Below are positions 19,701 through 33,240 of a DNA stretch of 64,000 nt, piece after piece (within the stretch, counting starts at the first letter, position 1; every line of letters begins with the position of its first letter). A model generated the notes under the pieces. The model was not told the DNA's origin, made no database searches, and saw only the letters and a program-made list of their open reading frames with translations. The position numbers and the translations under genes are program-made. The DNA comes from Trichinella spiralis. Its lineage: Eukaryota; Nematoda; Enoplea; Trichinellida; Trichinellidae. Location of the stretch: positions 2,378,654 through 2,442,653 of the forward strand of contig CM012955.1 of the NCBI GenBank assembly GCA_000181795.3, in the 5' to 3' direction.

Positions 19701-22700
19701 GAAATTGCGAACACGTTGAACAATGAAAATTTCCTGTCGAACGCTGTTCGAAACGAATTGGCAAAATATATGGCAAAAAGGGACAAAGTTCTTGAACCAG
19801 TAGAAATGAAAAAATATGAAATTTTCAAATTTCATTTATTAATTGAAATTTATTTCAGGCTAAAGAAAGGCAAAAATTTCTGGAAACCGATGCCCGTGAA
19901 GCGCAAAAAATTGAACAACAGTTGCACGAATGCTTGTCGTGGATTTCACGAGTCGATTTTATCACCAGAGCGCGTTCCGAATGTGATATACTTGCTTCTG
20001 ATATTCCACAAGAGTACAAGGTTGTCTATATTGTTTTTTGTTTTTCATTTTAAGTGAATTTTAAATTAATTTACAAATCACAATTTTAGATGCTTTTTTC
20101 TCGCGGGGAACTTCTATTGGTATGTAATAGGTTTTACACATTTTTAGCATGTAGAATAATGCACATTGCATTCCCTCTCCCATTCGATTATTACTCTCAA
20201 CTTGTTCTACAGTATAATGTTATTGATGTTCAAGTTTGAAATGTTTCCTGTGAACGAAAATGACTGTTAAATAGTTGCATTCGAATTATTCTGCGCATAA
20301 ATAATGATTACCTTTTTTTGCACGCTCGTTGCACATTTTATTTATTTGCACGCTGGTATTCTCTTCGGTATTGTTAAAAGGTCGAACTGATCGTCAGTAG
20401 TGATAATTGTAAAATTGAATAATTAGCCATGATTTATTTGTTAAATTTTCAGTAGTTTCTTTTTTTTCTATTAAACTTGTACTGTGATGTTTTTTTTGGT
20501 TACAAATAAGCAGATTTTTATATAATTTTATCGTTTTATGAAATGCATGTTTGTGAAGAGAAAGAAAGTATAATTTTACTAATGCGAATAATAAACAGGA
20601 AAAAAATATATTTTTTGAACTTCATTATATTGTATTTTAAGAAACTTTATGATGAATTTGACGAACACAAAGAATGCATTTTTGATCTGGAAAAACAAGT
20701 TGCCCAGTATCAGCAGCTTGGTCTGCAACAGGCCGCGGGCAGATTAGCTGAACAGGTCAACCATTTGAAAGTAAATCTTTATAAATATATATCATTTTTT
20801 TCATACTTTTATGTCGAATGTTGAGTAAAAAATATTTTCAGAAACAAATGTGCGATGTACAAAGTAGACTGGAACAGTATAAGCAGCCTAGCGAGCTTGA
20901 TGATCGTTTGAGAAGAGTTGAACGCATTTTGGAAGATTTGGAACAAAGTTTTACTCTTCTCACGGTGGCAACTGATGATTTGGATGAGATTGATCAATTA
21001 TTAGAAAAAGTCGAAGTAAGTATATATTATATTTTAATAATTAACAATGGACATTTTTGCCTATTGAAATTTTTCTCCAGGTAACATTAGAGGCACTCAA
21101 TGAACTGCAATGTGAAATTGACGATTTAAAGGATACGGCGTCGAAACAAAACGCCCGTTCATCTATCGCTTTGGATGATATCGATGATGTCGAAAATCAC
21201 CTAAAAGCATTCTTTTCAAAGGTGTGAGAATATGCTTTTTAAAAAATACTTTTTTTTTCTAACGTTCATTCACATTTTTGAAACAGCAGTCAATTTTACT
21301 CTAGAATATTTTTAGTAGCTTGGTTGCAGTTTTTTGATAATTTTAAAAAATGGTTAAAAACAAGAAACTGATTAGCTAGAAGAAGAATAATGGAAATTGT
21401 TTTTTTTATTTTTCAATTTTTTAGATCAGTGAAACAAAAGAAAATTTTCAAGAAATTCGACGCATGCTTGCAACGGCTTCTACAAATTTGCAAAATTGCA
21501 ACGAGCTTTTGAATGAAATGGAAACAAATCTGCGCAAATGGGATCCTGAAGACCCGCAAAATTTTGATGAACGTTGCAAAAGATGCTTGGTCAGTAGTAC
21601 TACTACTACTAGTAGTTGGTGGATAGTTTATAATAATAATATATTTTAATGGATTTATTTGCAGAATTATCGTCGAGAAATTTCCAATTGCAATCAGTAT
21701 TTGAAAGAAATGGAGAGTTATGTGAAAAAATTTATGCATCTCACTCAAGGGCAGTCGACGAGCAAATTGGACGGAATTTTGCTTGTTTTTCGAAATCGTA
21801 TAAAAAATTTGACAAACAAACTTGACGAATGGTCAATGGATTATCAGGTAGAATTAATTCGTGTGGAAAAAATGATTGAAAATAATTGTAAAAAATTTCT
21901 TTTTTTATTGATATATGATAGCATTCAAAATTGGAACAAGTAGAGGCGCAGAAAAAATTTTACAATTTGCACGCAGCAGTGTCGTCAATGCTTAATACGG
22001 CTGAAAAAGAAATAACGAGTTCCAATCGTGATTTGAAAGTGCTAAAAGTAATTTTTGTGTTTTTTAAATTTCAAATTATTATAAAATATGGTTTTTTTGT
22101 AATTTTGAATATTTTCGTAGATCCAACTTGCATTGCTTAATTCACATCAGCATCAGTTGCACAGTTGTCTCGAAGCAGCCGCCGGTGCTATTGCTAAAGA
22201 TGCTGACCGTTTGCATATAATCGAAGACGATTCTGGCCATCTACGCAGACGATGGGACAGTTTTATGGAAAAACTAAAAGTAAATATATAATGGTTTTTT
22301 TCTTATTAATGTTCCTTGGTCTAGAAAGGGAAGAGAAAAAAATATTTTCTGTATTATAGTTTTACACGTATCGTGAACGAGAGAGAGAGAGAGAATAATG
22401 AATAATTGAGAAAGAATTTGCAAATTTAGAGCATGACGCGTGCGATGTACAGTAATGTGACGCTTAGGCACAGAAATTATGCGTGTTGAGTTGTTGTTGA
22501 CATTGGTTTTTCTTGGCAATGCAGACATTTTAAAATTAATTCGTAAATTTCAATTGTCCGAGTGTGTTCAACTTTGGAGCGATTTATTGTAAAAATGGTA
22601 AATGAATAGCAGCATCGAAATTGAACAACAGTAATATAATGTGAAATTGTGATTTCATTTATTCTCTGATGACCCGTTGTTCAGAGGGAGAGAAAAGTGT

Positions 22701-25700
22701 GCACTGTTGTATAGTTGCTAATAATGCTAATGGATGGTATAATGTTTCTGTGATTTGAGTTCACTTTTGCTCTTTCATATTCAGAAAATTATGATTCATC
22801 ATTCTTGTTTGTTTATTTGTTTTTTTTTATTTAAGGAAGAACTTGCTACACGCAGCTCGTCGACCAGTGAAAGTGATGATCAGGCGAGCATTTCTTTGAG
22901 CATGCTTTTCGGCAAAGATGGTAATAATGGTGATAATGATGAGAGCAATGACGTGTCGATGATAAGCGAAGATACGATACGTGTGGGCTCTTCAACTCCA
23001 GTTGCGTCCGAATCGTCCGATTTCACTGATCGCTTGCTTGTTCAAACTACTGAATTGGCGAAAAGCATCAATTCAGTTGAAGAACTGCTCGGCGCTTCTG
23101 AGCAAGATTTCAAAATGTTGCAAAGCAAAATTGGAGTAAATTTATTATAATTATCGAATATGATGTGATATATGAAAAAAAATTTTAATATTAATTTTAT
23201 TTGTTGTTTTACAGGACGTGTCGAATACCATCGAAGCTTGTTCAACAAACGTGAATCAGTTGTTGCATCAAAGCGAACAGGCGAACAAAATTGAACTGAG
23301 ACCTAACGTGCTTTCAATTGTCAACAAATTGGAACACATGGATTCGAAATTGAAATTGGTTTGTTTGTCCAATACAATATGCAAAATTATACAAATATTT
23401 CAAATTATTGATTATTACTCTGTTTTCTTTTCTCTCTTTTAGCTGGATGGAAAAATTAAAAGTATCATTGAAGCGAATGAACGATTTCAACAACGATATG
23501 ACACTTTGAATAACAATGCAAAAAATTTGCTTTCAAATCTTGTCTTTCTAGAAGTAAGTTGACGACATTTGGAGGAGGAAGGGGGGAGGGGGAGGGGGAA
23601 TTGTTATCTCTTTCTTATCATATACAGATATGGCAATATTTACTTTTTCTACTTTTGATATAAATTTCGAATGCATCATCATCATCATCATCATTAGCAT
23701 GAATTGATTCAAATATTTTCTCACTTTATTTTTTTAGACTATGAATACTGATGAAGTGAAAAATTGTCAAGAAGGATTGACAAATGTGGAAAATTCTCTG
23801 ACTGATTTGTTGGTAACAACCAAAGAAGAGTTTCAACATTTGGATGTTGCTTTTCCTGAATCGTCCGCTGACAGTTTGTACAAGCTTTTGCAACAAGCGC
23901 AAAGCAACATTACCGTCCATGTGAAACAGCTCGAAGAGAAAGCTAATGCAAAAGCCAAAATGGACGCTTTTATTGTTGAATCAGCCAAAGTCAAAGAGGA
24001 ATGTTCAAAATTGGAACGGAAACTGTCCTTATGCCCTGAAAGTGAAAACTTCAGTTTCACCGGTCTTACTGAACGAGAAACTGAATTTCAGGTTAGTTGG
24101 TTTTCTTATTTGTTTAACCTGACAAATTTCTTCATCTCTTAATGCTGCATGTTTGCTTGCTTGCATATGCAAATCATTTTTCCAGTCTCCCTCTCTCCCA
24201 TTTATCGTTTATTTGTTTTCAAATGGAAAGCATAAGAGAACATCGTACACAGCAGAGAGAGAGAGAGGGGGGGAGATAAAAATTTTATTATGATTTTATA
24301 AAATAGTGCTTTTGTCTGTGTTAACCTGTTTAATAATAACTTCCAATTCAACTTAAACAATCTTATTTTTAAATACTTCTTCAAGTGTTTGGTAAGTAAA
24401 CGGAAAAATTGCACGCAGCATAAAAATAAGGCATTTCAACTTGAACCAACGATCAACGATGCGTAAATACCCACACCATTGTTGGTTGTGTGCTGTGTGA
24501 GAAGCATAATGCTGAAACATACGGGCGTATGGCGCGTATTATATTTTGCAATTTATAATTTCAAATGTGCTTCTTTACTTTAATGCCTAAGCTATTCAAT
24601 TGATGATGTTGATTTAAGGATTTAACTGAAAATGTTGAACAACTTAAAGATCGTATTGGGAAACTGTGGAATTTACATGACAGTGTATCTCATCAATACT
24701 TGGATGAATCGGAACAAGCAAACGTGAAACAAATAGTGGACGAATTGAACATTCATTTGGACAGTTTGGAGAAAACTTACATGGAACATTTCAGGTAATT
24801 TTTTTTTTCACTTACCAAGTAAAATGCGCATATTTCTTTCACAATTGGAAGGAATTTTTCTGTTTTTGTTAAAAAAAATATATATTTAGTCTGTTCCAAG
24901 CAGCTCTGCAACAATGGCAATCACTTCATCAACGTCTGTATTCAGTGATGGCTTGGCTAGAACATGTCGAAAACAGGCTTATTCCATCTATATCCATTAA
25001 TGATCCAGAAGCGACTAAAATAACCGATTCCGTCATGAACGTGAGTTTTAATTTGTCAACTTTCTGCTTTCAAAAATCTTTTCACTTGTGATAATATATA
25101 TGGAACACGTTGACATATTGTCTGTATATTCAGTTTTCTGTTTTTTTTTAATGAAATTAATTCTTTGCTGATAAACATGCATGCTCTTAATCATTACATT
25201 GAGCAGTTTTATATATATTTTTTTAATTAAATTTCTTTTTTTATCTTATCTAATGAAAACTTTTTGCTGGTTTTTTTTCTTGTATAAATATCATCTGATA
25301 TGGTTGATATATATGGTGGGGTTTCACAGCTTGGTACATAGGTGGTTGTTTTTCATTTGTATTTTTCTTCAGTAAATTTCAATTAGCTGATTCTTCTTTC
25401 AACGGTGTGTGAAACACAATTTTTAGGATATTAATAATAGCTGCAAGGAAATTGAAAATATTACTCAAGCGCTGGTGGATATGCAAGACAAATATTCCAA
25501 TTGTTTATCTTCTACTGACGTCAGCTTGCTGAAAGAAAAATTAGAAAAGGCTACGTATCGGCTAAATTCATTAAAAACGAAAATGATCGAAAACAGAAAC
25601 AGGTAGCAGTTGTGTGTCTGTGTGTGTGTGTGTGTATGTGCGTGTTAAGTGTTCCCTTTTCTTTTCCATTTATATATTACAATTGAATTTTTCAATTTTC

Positions 25701-28700
25701 GTATTTTTTACATTATTCTCTAATCCACTAGTTGCAATATGTTAATAATTTCAAATTAATTGTTAATTGAACTTTATCATTAGCGGGAATTGTTGTTGGT
25801 GTGTTCTTATTTATGCTTTCATTTATTTATCATTTGAAATGATCTAATGCAGGGATGGGCAAACTTTTTATACCATCGACCCCTTGTGGATTCCATGATG
25901 CCTCATCGACCCACAAGTTTGTGAAATTAATATTATTAATACTAAATTTCTTTATTATAAGTTATTCTTTACCCTTTTTACCTTTACTGATTCTCGATCA
26001 GATTCATTTTACTTTTACGTTCAAATTACCCTTTCTTCGATTTGTATATCTGTTCCTATAATGGCTGTATTCATGTAAATAATAATGTTAATAACTTCAT
26101 GATGAAGTTAAAGGTAGTTGATAATTATTTATTTAACCATTATGATATTTCTTATTGAACTACTTGTCATCGTTAATGAGAAGGAGTTTCAGGCGTAAGT
26201 CACCACGTATTTCCAGGTTCAATCTGTTCCTCTGCTTTGTTCCTTTCTTGTCGTGTCTCTTGATAGTTCATAAAATTATAAATTATTGTTGGAAAATAGT
26301 TCTCCACGAAATAAATTCTTCAAATGGGATTTCAAAGTTCATGTTCGATCCCAAACTTCATCGACCCCCATAGGGTCGATATCGACTACTTTTGCTTGAT
26401 ACCTTTGATCTAATGTGATCAGTGCTATTATCATTACATATTACAATGCGTTTTGTTATCAATGCAAATTAGTAGCATTACAGTTGCACTTTACAATTTG
26501 TCATTGCTTGTTTATTTTATTAATTTCAAAGTTTTTTATTACTGTTGAATAATATAATGTAATATAATGTTGCAGTGCTGCATAAACTGATTGATGATAA
26601 TATTTGGAAAATCATTGCTCAAAAATATCCTTTTGCAGAGTTAAGCATTATGATCTTGAATTGAAAGAAGAAATAGAGGAACTTTTATTTTGGTTTGACG
26701 AATCCGACACTCTTTTTTCGACGTTATGTGATCCAACTGACGCGAAACAGTTGGCCGATTTCAAGCAAAGAATTGAGGTATAATATTTTGACAGCTTTTT
26801 GGAATTAAAGCCAGTCGTCATGCGCTCGTTGGCATCATTGTTTTTCAGGAAAAAAAATCAGAAACAGTCACCAAAGAACAGCAGTTGGAAAGTTTAAGCT
26901 CTGCTGTTGACAACATTGACACTGACAAAGGGATATCAGAAGCTGTGATAATTGATCTCAAAGAAAATGTCGACAGTCTCAAACAGCGCCTTGTTCAAGT
27001 GAGACTTAATTTAAATTAATTTTATTTAATTTATTATAAACAAGTATAGCATTTTTTTGTTTTCATTGAAATCATTTCCAATTTCACTTCGTCAGCAGTG
27101 TTCAGTCACAGAGTTTATTGTTTATGATGATGATGATGATGATTCAGGTAAAGGAAGATGTGGATCAAAAGTTGCAACTTTATGACCAAAAGATAAATCA
27201 GTGTAATCAATTTTGGGATCAACTCAGACAAATGTCCATTTGGGCTCAAAATATGAAAAATTTATTACTCGAATACAAATCTGCAACTATATACACCCCG
27301 GCGCGTTTCGATCCTGATGTGAGTGAAAATTTCAATAATTGTCATGTTTAAAATTTTTTTACCGACATTTAATATATATATATATAGGCATTGGATGCTG
27401 AGATTAAAAGCAAAAAAGAGGAAATTGAAGATTTTATTGCTTCTTATAATGCAATTCGAGAAGAAGCTGAATTGTCGGATGTGAAATTGTGCAGTTCAAC
27501 TGAGCATGCTGTGAAGCAGTTGTATAACAGCTGGGCCGGAATATTGCGCATGACTGAACTGTTCGAATCGTCTTCACGCAGCACAAGTGAAGAAGACGAA
27601 GGTTTTATTTTATTTTCAAGTCTTGTTGTTGTTGTTGTTTTTAAATATTTAAATTATTAAACTTTGAAATTAAAATTTATTCCAATATTGCAGTAAAAGA
27701 AAGCGAAGCGGAAAGAGCTTTTGCTTTGTTGGAAAAATCAAGTCGTTCTTTGGAACTAGAAAGTGCCCGTTTGAACAATGAAGTCCGATTAGAAAATGAC
27801 GACATCATTGTTCCATCTCTCAGTGAACAAGGTGAAAAGCAGTAATATTTTTATATATGCGCAATCAGTGGTGATTTTTATCGTATTATTTTTTTTCTTT
27901 TCTGGCAACCAATTTAGAATCAATCGGCACCAGTGATATTGCAGATGCAGTTGTTGTACAGCAGGATTCTTCCACTGCACCTGAAACTCAAAGATTAACA
28001 TCAACAGATGCCCCAATATCCCCAATGTTGAATGCTGGAAAAAATCTGCAAGAGCTTATTCGTTGGAGTCATTGGTTGTCCGATATGACACTGGAAAGTG
28101 TTGTATTTTGCAAGTTGCACGATTCAAGTGAAATTCGTGCTGCAATGAAAAAAGAACAAGTTTGTTTTCAATTAAACTTTTTATCTTTTCATAATTTTGT
28201 ATTTTTTTAGTCATTCCTATCGCAGTTGAATGCTAATGAAAAGCATGTTCTAAAAATATTGGAGACGGATCAAAATGTAGACGTACTATTTAAAGGTACG
28301 CAGTGATGATGATGTATTGAATGATGCTTGCTTGGTTTATTATTATTATTATTAAAAATTTATTATTGAAATTTTAGCTGAACTTTTGCACAAAGAATGG
28401 AAAAAGCGTATTACAGAAGTGGAACGACGTCGGATAGAGCTGGTCGAAATGCTGGAAAATTGTCGAACATGGGATGATTTGAGAGTTGAAATTGAAGTTT
28501 TCTTATCAAGTACGGAAAAGAAAATTTCAAGTGCCAAAGTATCCGACGTGCCTATAGACAAGTTGCAAAGAGAGCTCGTTGCTCTTGAGGTGAGTGCAGT
28601 GCTTATAATAATTTCCTTTTTTTTTCTTTTATTATTATTGTTTGTTTTTTTAATTGTGAATGAGCAATTATTATTATTAACAGAAGAACTTTTTCTCTAT

Positions 28701-31700
28701 TGCATTTGTTGTCAGACTGATGGAGCTGCTGAAATTCAGTTTATATACGAATATTGCAAATTTTAGATAGAAATTCATTGCATGATTAATTGATGGAATT
28801 GAATTTATTTATACAACTTTTTTTAAAATTAAATATCACATTTATCAAATTCAACTCAGTACTTTAATTTCACACTTGTCTGCTGTTGATTGAAGATGAA
28901 GTTTAGGTAGCGTGAGTGCATCACATGCCTTTTCCAGATGATAAAATTTTTCGAAATGAACTTCATTCATTTCACGGTCACTGATCATTAAAACATTTGG
29001 CAAGACGTTTAGCGTTCTCATTTTGAAGATTTATGACTCATTTTGACTCATACTGAAAGATACAATCTCCAATTGTTGAACGATTGATTTTCTTGGAGCC
29101 ATATGGGCAGGCAGGCAGGCAGACAGACACACAACGTCAGTGTGTTACTCCATGTGTTAATATATTCTACAACGTCAGAAGAATACTTTGTACTGTTATG
29201 ATTTGTCGTTATCGTCTAGTAGATGGAAGTGAATTTTGTAAAAAAATTCCACTTTAATTGTCTTTTTTAAGTGAAACAGTATAATGAGATGATTATGATT
29301 TTTGTGATTTTCTTTTTTCAACATGTATAATTATGGGATAATTGTTATACTGAAAGGCTTGCCTATTTTAGTATCTTTCCGTTTATATTATTATTATTAT
29401 TATTATTATTATTATGTAGTATAGGTATATTTTGTTAAAAAGTAATGAATGAAACATTCGGTAGAATGTTGTTATGCATTTCAATGAGCAAATCATGTTT
29501 TGAATATTTTGTTTTTCTATTTAGCTTTGTGAGAACTGAATTATTGTAGTTTTTCATTTTATTGTAGCTTTCATCTTCGAAAGAGAAAAAAGTAAATTTC
29601 ATTTGACAATTTTTATCACCAGCCAACCTCTAGATAGAGGGGTGCATTACAGGTGCTGTTAGTTCTTTTTGTATGATGGATGGAACTGATGTTAAAAGCA
29701 TTTCGAAGCTTGTTGATTGTTTTTCTGCTTTAGTTATATAGCCGGCATCAGCTTTTACAAATGGATTGTGAACAAACAGAGAATGGCATAATTTAATTTT
29801 GTAAGAGTTGAATATTAGACAATATTTTGTTCAATCAAAAGGAAATAAATAATTTTTTGTCACGTGAAAATTGAGTGTTGACTAGGTGGTAGGTAGGTAT
29901 TCCATTTATGATAGAATGAGGAAATTTGTTTGCTTTTTCTTCAGCTGCACACTACTACTACTAGCTTTTTTATTGACTTTGCTTCTTGAAAGAACTATTC
30001 ATTGTCGGCATGTTTTTAGCAACTGGCCACTGAGATGGATATTTACCGAAAGAAAATGACAGATTTTAACGAAATATCGAATTTCATTGTTGAATCATAC
30101 GTTCATGACGATGCGTCTACGCTGAGCCAGATTACATCAAACATGAATACATTATGGAGCAAAATAAATGACAAGTAAACGACCGTATTATAGATTTATA
30201 TTCGTTTAAATCTGAATATTTTCCAGAAAACATAGGATTAGTTTCGTGTTTATAAAACTTAGACCATTCGTAGACCAAGAAAGTTGTATAAGTTTCAAGT
30301 AGTCCAAAGTAATTCGGGATCGATCGCATTTCCAATAATTTTTTTTATTAGTATAGTTTTTCGTACTGCTATCATCGGATTAGCATTGGTTATCCTGGAT
30401 TTGATTGTTTGTGTATGTATTTTTGCAGCTTAAGAATAAGAAAAGCAGTACTGGAAGCTTCGTGTCGTGGTCGAAAAGATTTTTTCACCGCATTGCAAGA
30501 GTTCAGTTGTTGGCTTGGGAAAATTGAAAGTCAAATACTATCTCTGGATGCAGACAGCAGCTTGGCACAGCTGCTGAAAGATGTCGCTTATCGCCAAGAA
30601 TTACGTGACAAATGGAAGGTAAGAACAAAAATTGCATCAATTATATTAATTAGTATATTTATTTATACGTGTAATATTTTGGGCATGACAATATATTAAT
30701 TTTTTAAATTTGTGAAAAATGTTAAAATTATGCAGCCATTATGCTCATTTCTGTAAGAATTTTGTTGAACTACTTCTCAGCTGAATAATTAGAAAATATT
30801 AAAACGAGTGTATGTTTGTTTTCATTTATTTTTGAATAATTGTTCAATAAATAGACTGTGATTTTTTTTGAAGTTTTTGATATTGCATATAATGCGATTA
30901 ACTTTTTTTATCTAAATGATAGAGATTCAGTGAAAAATCTTATTTTGTATCTTTGTGTTGTTATACGCCTGGGCTTGTTTATTAAGTGAATTTTTTTCAA
31001 CTGAAACATATAATCATGTTGCGGCATATGTAGCCGAGATTTTTTTGTCATTTTAATTTCATACAAATTTTAGTAGGGATTCCAAATTGCGCGTGCACGC
31101 GCGCGTATGTGCGTGCGTTCAACATTGTTTCACAATCTTACTGCATCTTACTGCTCTACATCTGCTTATGAATAGTACTAGTAGTAGCAGCAGTCAGTTG
31201 CTATTAATAATAGTAATACTGTTATTATTATTAGCTCATCTGAATGTTATTAGCAAAAAATGTGTAATTGATTAAGAAGTTGATTTTTTAATTTTCTTTG
31301 TGATGTAATCACGCTTCAAGTTCATGCTCAGCTTTAGCTATCTGTAAAATACATTGGAAAAAATATTTTCTCTTTAAATTGATTGATTGATTTTGCTTTA
31401 CTGTTCAGTTACTCGAATAAAAATATACAAATAGCATTCATTGCACGACAATTTGAGCGCATGGCACAATTTTCACTCATTTATTATATGCTTATTTTTG
31501 TTTGTGATTATTTATATATTTTATTGTTTAGAAAAAAAATTTTTTCTTCTATTAAGAGAAAAGGTTAAATGTTTGCATTTTTCAGGGCGTTAGCGGTGAG
31601 ATAGAAGTTCACGAAACGGTTTTTCATTCGTTGTGTGATACGGCCAAAACGCTGCTAATGAACAGCATGTTCTCCGAAGAGAAAAGCGACTTTCAAGGGG

Positions 31701-33206
31701 AATTGATGCAATTAAACGAACGCTGGGAACAAGTGGTGAAGTTGTCCGATGAGATCAAGCAGCGTTTAGATCTTGCCCAAGAACAATGGGAACGTTTGAC
31801 TACTCAACTTCAAGAGCTGATATGTTGGACCGAAGATGCTAGCAGGGAACTTTTACGCCAGCAGCCGATTGCCGGCGATTCAGAGAAAATCAAATTGCAG
31901 AATGAATTTATTCAGGTTTGTTATTTATTTATTTAATTTATTATTACTATTATTATTGTGCAATTAATTATTCTAATAGATTTCAATTTTAAGCTTGTAG
32001 TTTTTCAACTATGAACTAACTATCTACAAATTTTAGTTTGTCTGATTGAATAGTTAGTTAGTTATTTATAAAAATAGCATACAAGTAAAAATAAAAATAG
32101 GATTTCTGAGACTGCTTAGTTTTCGTAATGTTTTCCTCAAGCATGAAACCCAGTAATTCTGTAAAATGTGCTAATGCCCTTCAAATGTGTCATTCTTTTC
32201 CAGTGCTAAAATCAAGTATGACTGGTTTGCTTTTTTTCACACCAATTCATCAATGCTATTTTGTGTTTGATGTGAAATTACGACCAGTTTTGCTATTTTA
32301 TTTTAGCTTAAAACTATTTATTTATTTTGAGTCCACGAATATTTAATTTTTTCATTGTTTCATTGTGTCGCAGCGGTATTTCATGTTTTCATAAGCTGCG
32401 AATAACAATGAATGCTGCTATTTTGTGTGTTTGTTATATATGCTGTTTTTTCAACAAACACGTGGATGATAAGTTCAAATAAATTTTAAATCAGGATGCA
32501 ATTTTAACAATGAACTATTAAAACAATGCAATTTTAATACAGTTTTATGAAGGTTAATTGCTGCCAATGATTCATGCTAATTTGATTTATATATATTCAC
32601 TTGACATTTGGAAAACAACAAACATGTTATCTATCTGTTCGAGAGATTATTTTTTGTGAATTTTGAATTGTTCATTTGATAATTAATATTTAATTCAAAT
32701 GTGGGTTATGATGGAAGAAAGAGAAATTTTTTTTTCTTTTTTTCCATTTATATATTTCTAAAATGATAGAAGAGGAAGCATTGGTCAACGATGTTCCGTA
32801 ATGATGATCGGTTGTTTTGTGATGCTTCTCAATTTTGAAAGGTATCTTATAGATTGAATCTAAGCAGCAAGCATATTTTTCATTTTGTCTCTATTTAAAC
32901 TGGCGGATGTTGATAAGCTGAGCGTACTGGATTTGATACTTATAGCCGTTTTATTCACTATCTCATACGCATACACACACACGCACACATGATGATGATG
33001 ATCGATCAGTGAATTCAATTATACTTTTGGTTTTAAAACACACGTTAGTTTCTTATTAGAAGCAATGCACACAGTTGGTGAGAATTGATTTTCCACCCTT
33101 GGCTACTTAGTGATCTGTAATTTATAAAACACTGGTCTTTTCATAATGGTCATTAAAATGTAATTAGTTCCTCAGTCATTTTTGTTTAATATTAAGTCGC
33201 GCGCGC

Positions 33207-33240
<34 letters not shown>

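Noticed and set aside
20120-20641. Search for further exons in the dystrophin intron after the 30-nt candidate
   Set aside because: No other segment had both splice sites and correct phase.
26163-26219. Short transposase-like reading on the minus strand of the hAT-like element
   Set aside because: Too short and too faint to call a transposase; kept only as weak support for the hAT assignment.
25855-26373. Two + strand frames inside dystrophin intron 28
   Set aside because: Both lie within the hAT-like element and read as low-complexity hydrophobic text, not transposase.
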